This document shows, piece by piece, positions 37,088-45,202 of a DNA stretch of 64,000 bases. Every line of letters begins with the position of its first letter. Positions within the stretch are counted from its first letter, which is position 1. The stretch covers positions 245,114-309,113 of the forward strand of contig VLTN01000043.1 in the NCBI GenBank assembly GCA_008330645.1. The letters are read 5' to 3'. The notes beneath the pieces are model-generated. The model made no database searches, had not been told where the DNA came from, and saw only the letters and a program-made list of their open reading frames with translations. The translations under genes were made by a program, and so were the position numbers. Source of the DNA: Cafeteria roenbergensis (Eukaryota > Sar > Bigyra > Bicosoecida > Cafeteriaceae).

Positions 37088-37602
37088 GCTGAAGCGGCGG
37101 CTGGACGACGAGACGAATGTGTTTCTGGTTTCGCGCGCAGCGCCGGAGAGCGCCGCTGGCCACGTCGAGCCCAGGCTGCTGCGGCTGGGTGCCCGACGCT
37201 TTCGCGCGCTGGTGCCGTCCTCTCGCTCGCTACCTGCAGCCTGGCGCGCAGGGCTGCGGCGGGGCGAGGGGAGAAAGTGTTGCGTTGTGCTGACAGCGAG
37301 AGAGGCGGCCTTTGCCCCAACCCACACGCGTGACTCGGGCAGCTGATCCAAGCTCGTCTGCTGCAATCGCTGGTCGAAATTTCACGTGGGGGCCCGCAAT
37401 GCCCGCTTCCCGTCTGCATGGCAGCCGTTCACAGCTGTAGGGCATCACAATTGGTGTCCCACCCCCCACTCCCAGCCGCCAAACCCAACTTGACGGCCTG
37501 CCCACTCGCCGAGCACGAGGCTCTGCGGGCGACTGCAACAGGCACATCACGGCCCGGCCGGGCGTCACGTCCGACGGCGCGGAAGCGCCAGCGTCCCCGC
37601 AC
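37088..37602. promoter_or_regulatory. Shared divergent promoter region (giant gene / SNARE gene)
   Basis: About 515 bases separate the two divergent ATGs and must hold both promoters and 5' UTRs. The minus-strand frame is open through part of it but has no ATG. I see no TATA box or other element I would name. Confidence 0.4.
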
Positions 37603-38907
37603 ATGGACCACTCCGCGCCCCTCTTCGCAGTCATTGCGTCGCGTGGGGGGCGCCCGTGTTCCAAGCACCAGGCGCAGCTGCCGGCGTTCAGAATCGTTCA
37701 AGACGCCGTGAGTCAGCCCCCAGCGAGCTGTGGCAGCCAGGCCAGGCGCCCCTTTGGCAGGTACCGGATCCCTGGCGATGTGTGCCCGTCTGGCTGTCGC
37801 GCTGACGCAGGTGCGCGGAATCGAAGCCGTCTCGAGGGCGCTGGAGTCTGAGGCGCCGTCTTTCTGCGGTTGCCCTGCCCGCCTCGCTCCTGAATCGCTG
37901 TGAGCTGGGCCGTGTGCTCCTGGTCCTTGCCTCGCAAATTGAAGCGGCTTGCGGCTGGTCAAGGTTGTTGCCTGGCACAGGTCAGCTTGTTGCTGCGCGC
38001 GGGGCTGTTTGCTTGGAACCGTCGCAGTCAGGTTCTCTCCGACGCCGCCGCTGACCGAGTTGTGTCTGCCGCGTCTACGGCTCTTGCTGCGGTAGCGGGG
38101 CGGCTCGATTCCGTCCAGCAGGACGCAGACGCTGTGCTCCGCAGCGCCGGTTCGAGCGGGGGACTTGCGCACGCCGCAGGAGCCGCCAAGGGCGCAGCAG
38201 CCGGGTGCAAGGACCTCGCGGCAGCCGCAGGTCGCCTTCTCTTGGGCCTGCGTGCGGCCCGCAACAGGGCCGGGCTCGGGCAGCTCCGGGCTGCCGCTGG
38301 CGGCGACAGCCCTCGGCCGCAGGAGGCGGCTGAGTGCCGGAGGCGCTGGCGGTCTCGCACTGCCAACGGCACGGCCGGGGCTGTGGGACTGCTTCGCCGC
38401 CGCGTGCTCGCTGCCTCACGCATTGTCGGTCCTCCGGCCGCGACTGGGTCGCGGAACCTGGCCGAGCCAGGTCCCAGGCGGCGCGGTCGCGCTGCGGACA
38501 CCCCAGCACCTGGCCACCCCGGGCCGGAGCCTGCAAACCGACCCGCCCCTCCCTCCTCCGACGAGGCCGTTCGGCCGACGCCTGTGCGTGGAAGGCCAGG
38601 GTCGGCGCAGCTTGCTGAGGCGCTGGTTCGGCGAGAGGCTGACGACGCGGCGGAGGCCGAGGCGATCGAGGCCAAGGCCGCGCAGGTCGCCGCTCTCGTG
38701 GAGATGGTCGCACGCGAAACTGCCGACCAGGCGGAGACGGTGACCGTCATCGGAGACTTGGCCAAGGAGACAGAGGAGCACAGCGATGCGGCCAACGCCC
38801 ACCTGCTCGTGGCAGCGGGGACCGGACCGCTCTTTGGCAGGTCGATAATGATCCTCTTGCTGGCGCTGTCGGGGGTGCTGCTTATGCTGCACTGGCTCAA
38901 CCCGTAG
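37603..38907 (+). CDS. Tail-anchored Qa-SNARE, syntaxin-18/SYP81/Ufe1-like
   Basis: Two exons give 343 residues: 37603-37707 and 37981-38907, with a 273-base intron (GTGAGT...CACAG, phase 0). The join restores an N-terminal block, FRIVQDA followed by VSLLLRAGLFAWNRR, resembling the region of plant SYP81 and animal syntaxin 18 where a basic HRKDY-type motif follows. It is followed by LDSVQQDADAVL, which parallels the family's IDQDAQIF. The middle is a low-complexity Arg/Pro/Ala linker. The C-terminal 100 residues form an amphipathic SNARE helix (VEMVARETADQAETVTVIG, with a glutamine near the ionic layer) and a final hydrophobic anchor ending in LHWLNP, like LDWYDS in syntaxin 18. Family members act in ER retrograde fusion. 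The exon 1 start is plausible but not certain; the C-terminal half is firmer. Confidence 0.6.
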
Positions 38908-39001
38908 CGCAAGGCCCAAGCGGATGCGTGGCGTGTGGCATGCGAGTTGGCTCGGAGGAGCAAGCGGCAAATGATGAATTAATGGGCGCGCTGGTCCAGA
39001 T

Positions 39002-41170
39002 TCACGCAAGCAGCCCAAGCAGCGACGCGTCGTCATGCCCGCCGCAGCAGTGGAGGGCACCGTCGTGGCACCCAAACGACACGGCACAGTCGTCCGTGGG
39101 GGGGCGCTCGAGCACCCCCTCGTCGCAGTCCTCGTCACAGGTCGCGAGAGACACGCTTCGCTGAATCAGCGATGGGGCGGCCAAGTAAGCCCCGCCGACC
39201 CGCCACCGAGGCGCGCTGAGAGGCAGGACAGGCGCCGGGAGCGACTGGAAGGACATGGCGTCCTCTGCCGCAGACGTGCACCTTCCCGTGCCGTGCGTGG
39301 AGGCCAGGGCGGAGGAGCGGGAGGAGGAGCCGACGGACGCGCTGTCCCAGTCCACCTGGGAGGCTGACGACAGGCCCAGTGGCGAAGCGGGCCGGGCGCG
39401 CTTGGAGGCAGGGCGGGAAGAGGCCGAGCAGTGGCTCCCGCCGACGCTGCTGGCGCCGCAGCTGGCGAGCTCCGGCTCCTGCTCCTGTTCCGGCTGCTCG
39501 TCGCCGTCCAGGTCGTCGCAATCGCGGCCGCGCTTGCTTGCGCGCTCCGGCGGGCTCGAGGCCCCGCCGGACACAGAGCGAACCGACACAGTGGACGCAG
39601 TGTCGTCGGCGGGGACCTGGACAAACGCCGGGCACGCCAGCGACGGCACGGGCACCGGCAGCGAGGTGAGGGAGGGGTCTTCTGCCACAGCGCGGGAGAG
39701 GCCGGCCAGGAAGGAGGCCACCACCCCGTCGCAGGCCCCGCCTGCAGCTGCACCCGAGGAGGAGGAGGAGGACGACGACGACGCGGACGAGGCACAGAGC
39801 GCGCGGAACCCCTTCATCATGTCGTGGGCGGCGCTGCGGTCGCGCAGCTGGACGAAGGCGTGGGGCATGCCGGCGTCGGCGGGCGCGCCTGCGGGCGGGG
39901 CCGACGGCCGCACCAGCGTGATGATGGGCGAGGTGGAGCTCGGGTCGCAGCGAGCCACGAAGGCCTCCACGGCGGCCACGTCCCAGTGCGAGGGCACCCT
40001 CTGCAGGAGCACCCACTTGTGCGGCTTGGTGCGCACCTCGAAGCCGCCGGACATTACCACGTTGGCCCCCCACTGCACGCGAACCTGCGCCAGGTGGGAG
40101 CCGGTGGTGGCCTTGGGGCGGATCCAGACGCGCCACACGCCGGCCTCGGCGTCGAAGGCCGAACGCAGGGGCTTGATAGGCTTGTGGGAAGAGGCGACGC
40201 CGTCCTGCCCGCAGGCGTTGTGGAAGAGCCCGAGGGAGGGCGGGGCGAGCGCGAAGGCCTGCCTCGCGGCGCGGCGGGATTGGGATTCGGAAGCAGAACA
40301 GAGGGCTGCGTCGCCGCTGCCCGCCCCGGCAGCGCGGGGCGGGCAGGCGAGCGGCAGCGAAGATGCAAGAGGGGGAGACGAAGGGGAGGAGTGCAGCAGC
40401 GCGGACGCCGACACGCCGGCGGCGGGGCCGGCGGCCTCCTCGAGACCAACGGTCACGCAGAGCTCCGCCGAGCCGCCGCCGAAGCAGGTGTAGAACACGC
40501 CCATGCACCCGCACTCGGGGCGGAGACACGGGTGCATGTGTCTGCTGCCCACGCTGGGCTCCTCCAGGTGGAGGCGCACGGTCGTGCGCAGGCCTGCATC
40601 AAGCAGGTCCTGCGACGACGGCACGCCTCCCTCGGCAGTCGGCGCCGTCAGCGAAGACGGCGACGCAGCCTCAGTGCTACTTCCGGTGTGGGCCGCAGTT
40701 GGCCACGCCACCGCTGGCCGGGCCGCTCCGCTCGAAAAGGTCCGAGCGGCCGCAGTCCCGGCCAGACGGTGAGACTCGGCAACGCCCAGCGCAGCGCATC
40801 GCACTGCCAGAGGCGCTCCCTGGGTCGAGAGGGCGAGCGGGGCGGCGCACAGACCGCTCTGCCTCGACACCCCTAAAAACACAGAGGCATGGGTAGTTGC
40901 CCCCTGCGGCGCGAAGAGGAACAGCGCAACGGGGCGGGATGCGGTGACAGCCGACGCTGCCAACGCATGCAGCAACGCAACACCGGGGTTCGGCCACGGG
41001 CCGCACTCCGCATCCGAGCCGGACGCACCATTGGGAGCCATGCTGCTTGCGGCAGGAGCCGCGCTCTGGAAAGCTCGCATTGCGTCCAGAAGAGTTGAAG
41101 CTCTAGTCTGGACCCGGCGATCTGCAGCGTCGGGGGAGAGGAGGGCGGGGGGCCTGGCCGTCAGTGGCAT
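39002..41170 (-). CDS. Unrecognised 722-aa nuclear-looking protein with an RRM-like segment
   Basis: A single-exon frame with an ATG at 41170. I do not recognise the family. Residues 200-235 hold a Cys/His-rich patch (HPCLRPECGCMG, then FYTCFGGG). Residues about 325-385 form a compact block with RVWIRPKATTG and a beta-rich GGFEVRTKPHK end. A segment at about 385-465 (KWVLLQRVPSHWDVAAVEAF ... HAFVQLRDRSAAHDMMKGF) has the rhythm of an RRM fold. The C-terminal third is Ser-rich and acidic with two basic motifs of the nuclear-signal kind (SKRGRD, SKRARP). The ordered core between disordered arms suggests a nucleic-acid or regulatory protein; that is inference. Confidence 0.6.
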   Translation of the reverse strand: MPLTARPPALLSPDAADRRVQTRASTLLDAMRAFQSAAPAASSMAPNGASGSDAECGPWPNPGVALLHALAASAVTASRPVALFLFAPQGATTHASVFLGVSRQSGLCAAPLALSTQGAPLAVRCAALGVAESHRLAGTAAARTFSSGAARPAVAWPTAAHTGSSTEAASPSSLTAPTAEGGVPSSQDLLDAGLRTTVRLHLEEPSVGSRHMHPCLRPECGCMGVFYTCFGGGSAELCVTVGLEEAAGPAAGVSASALLHSSPSSPPLASSLPLACPPRAAGAGSGDAALCSASESQSRRAARQAFALAPPSLGLFHNACGQDGVASSHKPIKPLRSAFDAEAGVWRVWIRPKATTGSHLAQVRVQWGANVVMSGGFEVRTKPHKWVLLQRVPSHWDVAAVEAFVARCDPSSTSPIITLVRPSAPPAGAPADAGMPHAFVQLRDRSAAHDMMKGFRALCASSASSSSSSSSSGAAAGGACDGVVASFLAGLSRAVAEDPSLTSLPVPVPSLACPAFVQVPADDTASTVSVRSVSGGASSPPERASKRGRDCDDLDGDEQPEQEQEPELASCGASSVGGSHCSASSRPASKRARPASPLGLSSASQVDWDSASVGSSSRSSALASTHGTGRCTSAAEDAMSFQSLPAPVLPLSAPRWRVGGAYLAAPSLIQRSVSLATCDEDCDEGVLERPPTDDCAVSFGCHDGALHCCGGHDDASLLGLLA

Positions 41171-41599
41171 GGCGCTTGACTGACAGAGGGCCGGAAGGAG
41201 GCGGCAGCGCGGGCGCTCAGGGCGGCCTGTGGCGGGGGCGCGGAACGGCAGGAGCTCCGGTTCCGCTGGAGGAAAACTCCACTCGCCCGTTCCGGCACGC
41301 GTTCCCGGTGCTCACGCGAGGAGGGCTGCGCCCCGAACGAGGCGCTCAACGAGCACCGAGGGAGGACCCTTGAGTCCTCTGTGCGGTTGGTTCGCGGCGA
41401 AGGCGGGGGGCCTGCGCTGCGGGAGCTGTTCGCGGTGGCGCGAACGGGAGTGCCGGAACGGGCCGCGAACTCTGTTCCGGCAGAGAGCGAAAGGCGCCGT
41501 TCCGCAGCCGCGCTCTGCCGGGTTTGCGATGCGCGCGGATGACGTGGGATGCGCTCGCTGCTCGCCGTTGCTGCTTTGCGCGGGGCTGGCGGGGCGCAC
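41171..41599. other. Intergenic region, 429 bases
   Basis: Lies between the 3' end of the thermospermine synthase gene and the ATG of the unrecognised 722-aa protein, both minus strand. It must carry the promoter of the latter. No open frame with an ATG and convincing composition is present. Confidence 0.4.
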
Positions 41600-42958
41600 T
41601 CAGTGCATGAAAACAGGGTTGGCGACGGTCATCACGCGAGTCTCGGCCTCGATGGTGTCGCGCACGGGGCGGGGCACGCCGAAGATGCCGGCGGCCGAAA
41701 TGCCGTCCAAGAACTTGAGGTCGCCGGTGAGGCCGCGCGCCGCGATGGCGTCGTCAAAGACCGCGGGGGTCATGGCGCTGAGCATCTTGGCCGACGGGGA
41801 GGCGCCCGCGGCGGCCTCGAGCTTGGCGCCAATGTCGCTGTCCTTGTTGAAAGCCATGTTGAAAGCCCAGTTGGAGCCGAAGGACGGCACGTCCGAGGTG
41901 TAGGGCACCACGAAGTCGAACACGGTGCGCAGGGTCTGGTTGATGCACGCGAAGCACTCGTCCGCGTTGAGCACGGAGCCGGGGCCGCTCTGGGTGACGA
42001 GGATGCCTCCGGGGTTGAGCTTGGTCACGGCGAACTTGTAGAACTCCTGGGTGTACAGCACGATGCTGCGGCAGGAGGGCAGCAGCGCGGCAGCAGGAGG
42101 CAGGGCAGTAGGGCAGTGAGAGAGCGCGGCGAGCAAGGGGGGCGCATGGGCTCGCGCGGAGCGGGGCGGGGGAGAAAAAAGAGGCGGCTAGAGAGCCGGC
42201 GACTGCGAGCGGCTGGCTCGGCCTCACCCGGGCCCGGCCTCGATGGGGTCGGCAATATCCATGATGATGACGTCGTACTTGCGCTCGTCCTTCTCGAGGT
42301 AGGCCTTGGCGTCCTCAAAGTGGACCTCAAAGCGGGCGTCGTCCCAGGCGCCGGCGCCCCACTCGGGCATCTGCTCCTTGCAGATGTTGCACACCACCTC
42401 GTCGATGTCGACCATCACGCACTTCTCCACGGTCTTGTGGCGGAGGATCTCGCGGGCGGTGGCGCCCTCGCCGCCGCCGCCGATGTACACGGACTTGGGG
42501 TTGGGGTGCATGAGCAGAGCGGGGTGAACGAGGCTCTCGTGGTACACCGGCTCGTCGAACTTGGCCGACTGGGACTTGCCGTCCAGCACAAGGGTCTTGC
42601 CGAAGGGGGCGGTCTCCACGATCTGGGCGCGCTGGAACTCGGACTTGGCATCGAACGTGATGTTCTTCAAGCGCATGGTCACGGACATGTCCTCGGTGAC
42701 CTCCTCGCGGAACCTGCAGCGGGAGGAGGCGCGGTTGCGCGCGGAAGGACAAAGCGCAAGGCGGCGGAGTCGTGTCTGGGCTCCCGGAGCGGGCGGCCCG
42801 CAGCGGCCGGCGGCAAGCGAGCCAAGGGGCCAAGCAGAGAAGCAAGCGGCGGCTCCAGGCTGCTCGCGCCTGCCGACCCGGCCGGGACCCTGCGCTCACC
42901 AGAAGCCGCTGGTCATCACGACCTCGGAATCAGGCGCAGCGGCGGAAGCGGCGGCCAT
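41600..42958 (-). CDS. ACL5: Thermospermine synthase (ACL5-type aminopropyltransferase)
   Basis: Three exons: 42900-42958, 42228-42713 and 41600-42065, with introns of 186 and 162 bases, both GTGAG...GCAG and both phase 2. The product is 336 residues. The joins rebuild conserved stretches: TSGFW|FREEV and DPIEAGPG|IVLYTQEFY. Motifs: GKTLVLDGKSQSAKFDEPVY, the SAM-fold GGGGEGATAREIL (about residue 95), VMVDIDE, FEDAKAYLE, DIADPIE (about residue 172), LNPGGILVTQSGPG and VPSFGSNWAF. It would transfer aminopropyl from decarboxylated SAM to a polyamine. DIADPIEAGPG-LYT and VTQSGP are of the ACL5 kind rather than the D-S-S-D-P seen in spermidine synthase, so thermospermine is the likelier product, though the sequence cannot prove it. 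The length is normal for the family and all key residues are present. Confidence 0.9.
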
Positions 42959-43567
42959 GGCGTCGGGCTAGCGGGCGAGTGGCCTGCAAAGTGCTGGGCG
43001 CCGCGGCATGCTCTGCCGCAGCAGCAACTGCTGGCTCGCTGGCGCATCGGCCGGCGCTGCACCCCGCCCTCAACTTCACTCCAGTTGTGCCAGCCGGCGC
43101 ATTCCGGGCCGCACCTCGCACCAGCCTGCACCGGCCACGCGCTTGACCGCCGCAGGCGCCAAGGAGGCCCGCTCACCGGACCGCGCCGCTCGCCGACGCG
43201 GGTGTCCAGCTGCCCGCACAAGCAGCCCATCCCCCGCTGGGGCTGGCGACAGCAGAAGCCCACACCTGCGCAGTACCGGCTGTTGGTACCCGGAAGAGGG
43301 TTCCCTGGCCGTGCCGCTCGGTTGTGCTCGTGCAGGCGCCTGTGTCCAGTCACTGGTGCGGCGGCGGGCTCAGCAAGTTGCACTTGCTCGCTCGGCTGCG
43401 ACTCCCTGGCAATCGCCCCGTGGGTCAGCTTGCCCTGCACCGACCCCTGGCTTGCAGAAGCAGCGCTCTGTTAGGCCCAGTCAGGCCAGTCATTCCCGCT
43501 GCGTGGTCCCGACGCTGCTTGAGAGGCTCCTGCAAGTAGGGTCAACTTCAACCTTGGCAACGTGCCG
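42959..43567. promoter_or_regulatory. Divergent promoter region (thermospermine synthase / ZIP transporter)
   Basis: About 609 bases between two divergent ATGs. The open frames here lack good starts and coding character, so it probably holds both promoters and 5' UTRs. I recognise no named element such as a metal-response site. Confidence 0.4.
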
Positions 43568-44872
43568 ATGAGCTTCCGAGGAGAGCCCGAGCCCGAGCAC
43601 TGGGGCGATGACGCCATGAACGTCAAGATTGCAGCAATGGTGTCCGTGGTCGCAGCGGCTCTGATGGGGGCCGTGGCTGGCGCGTGCATGCACCACCGCC
43701 CGCCCGCCAACGCGCCCGCCTGCGTGAACAGGGCCCACCACCGGTGCTGCGGCGCCACCAACCGCGGGTCGCGCGTGGCCTGTGCAAGCCTCTCGTACCT
43801 CCTCAGCGGCGGCGTCCTCACGGCGGCCAGCCTTGTCCACCTCCTCCCCGATTCGCTTGAGGGCCTCGACGACGTGGTGCCCGACTTTCCCCTCGCCTTC
43901 TTCCTCTGCGGGCTGGGCTTCTTCGTCACCATGGCCTTTGAAGAGGCCGGCGCGGCCTGCGCCGCTCCCCGGTCAGAAGACCCGGCCGCCTCCGAAGAAG
44001 GCCTGGCCGCGCCCCTGCTGGGAAGCGGCCAGGCCGCCTTCGAAGGCGTGCAGCTCTCTCCGCCGCCGTCGCCCGCACGCTCAATGAGCGAGACCGCCGT
44101 TCAGTCCGAGGCGGCGTCAACTCGGGTCTCTCATGTTCCCGGCTCGCCGGCGCTCGGTGCCTCGCTCCAGGCCCCAGTGGCATCCGTCGCGTCCCGAGCC
44201 CTCGACCCGGAGTCCGCCACGGCCTTGGCGCTGGCGGGTGCGGCTCTGCACGACGCAGAGCTGGACGAGGACTTTGGTGGCACGGCGGAGGGGGCGGGCT
44301 CCGTGGCGCTGATGCACGGCGTCCGCATCGGCGGCTCCGGCTCCGGCGGAGCCAAGTGGGCCATCGCAGTGATTGTGCTTTGCTGCCTGTCCTTCCACTC
44401 CTTCGTGGCGGGGGTGGCCCTCGGCGTGGCGTCCAGCCCAGGCCAGGTCATGGACATCCTGGTGGCCGTGGTCGCGCACAAGGGCCTCGCCACGTCGGCC
44501 CTGATCACGGCCATGCTCAGAGGGGGCGCCTCGTGGACGGCACTCCTCGGCCTGGGCCTGTTCTTCTCCGCCGTGACGCCCAGCGGCATCGGGGTAGGCA
44601 TGGCCGCGTCGTCCGGTCTGGGCGACTCGCCGGTGACGTCCGGGCTGCTGGCCTTTGCCGCGGGGACGTTCCTCCACGTGGGTGCTGTCGAGATGATCGT
44701 CCACGAGCTCCAGACGATTTCGGGCGCGCACGGGGAGGGCGACGGCCACGGGCACGGCACGTCGGAAGGTGGCTCCAAGGCGGGCCGCGCGTCCCGGCCC
44801 AGCACGCCGGCAGCCCTGCTGGCGGCGCTGGCAGGCTTTGGGGGAATGAGTGCGCTGTCCCTGTGGGTGTAA
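43568..44872 (+). CDS. ZIP-family divalent metal (zinc) transporter
   Basis: Single-exon gene of 434 residues from the ATG at 43568; an ATG 16 codons later (43616), just before the first helix, is an alternative. Helix 1 is AAMVSVVAAALMGAVAGAC, helices 2-3 follow (LSYLLSGGVLTAASLVHLLP and FPLAFFLCGLGFFVTMAFEE), then a 140-residue Ser/Ala-rich cytosolic loop, then five helices. The metal-site helices are clear: CLSFHSFVAGVALG (helix IV) and VVAHKGLATSALITAML (helix V). A short His-rich motif (DGHGHG) near the C-terminus could bind zinc. ZIP proteins carry zinc or related ions into the cytosol. The next gene, converging on it, is a CDF exporter. Ion specificity is inferred. Confidence 0.88.
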   Translation: MSFRGEPEPEHWGDDAMNVKIAAMVSVVAAALMGAVAGACMHHRPPANAPACVNRAHHRCCGATNRGSRVACASLSYLLSGGVLTAASLVHLLPDSLEGLDDVVPDFPLAFFLCGLGFFVTMAFEEAGAACAAPRSEDPAASEEGLAAPLLGSGQAAFEGVQLSPPPSPARSMSETAVQSEAASTRVSHVPGSPALGASLQAPVASVASRALDPESATALALAGAALHDAELDEDFGGTAEGAGSVALMHGVRIGGSGSGGAKWAIAVIVLCCLSFHSFVAGVALGVASSPGQVMDILVAVVAHKGLATSALITAMLRGGASWTALLGLGLFFSAVTPSGIGVGMAASSGLGDSPVTSGLLAFAAGTFLHVGAVEMIVHELQTISGAHGEGDGHGHGTSEGGSKAGRASRPSTPAALLAALAGFGGMSALSLWV

Positions 44873-45202
44873 TGCCGATCGGCGCGTGCTCCTGTCGCCC
44901 CTGTGGAGGTGTGTGGCTCTGTGCGTGGGTCTGGCAAGGCTTGGATGAACCGGCTTGATCTCGCTCGGCCCGCGGCCTCGACCCTGCGCTGCCACTCTTG
45001 TTCGGCGCGGGCACGCACGGGCCTGCTGTGCGCTGGCAGAGCTTCAATGGCAGCGCGGACTGCCCGGTGTGCTGAGCAAGTCCCTCGTCTGCGGCATGCG
45101 AGCGAGAGGCGCGCAGCGACCTTGCACGAGGGTTGAGCACGCAAGGACGCCGAGCGGGACAGGACACGCAGAAGCTTGAAGGCGGGATGAAGGCGGCGCG
45201 CG
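44873..45202. other. Convergent 3' region between ZIP and CDF genes
   Basis: About 330 bases between two stop codons on opposite strands; it would hold both 3' UTRs. No gene or clear AATAAA signal is visible. Confidence 0.4.

Noticed and set aside
599-37087. Giant polyketide synthase or peptide synthetase as an explanation for the long frame
   Set aside because: No ketosynthase, acyltransferase, adenylation or carrier motifs occur; the content is extracellular repeat domains and membrane helices.
38028-38963. A 311-codon minus-strand frame antisense to the SNARE gene
   Set aside because: Ala/Ser/Arg-rich with no recognisable domain; the plus strand carries the SNARE helix and tail anchor.
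39431-40876. A 481-codon Gly/Arg-rich plus-strand frame
   Set aside because: Antisense shadow of the 722-residue minus-strand gene; it lacks domains and consists of Arg/Gly/His-rich shadow composition.
41549-43474. A 641-codon plus-strand frame across the thermospermine synthase gene
   Set aside because: The minus strand encodes a complete, well-conserved enzyme with introns; the plus frame is its shadow.
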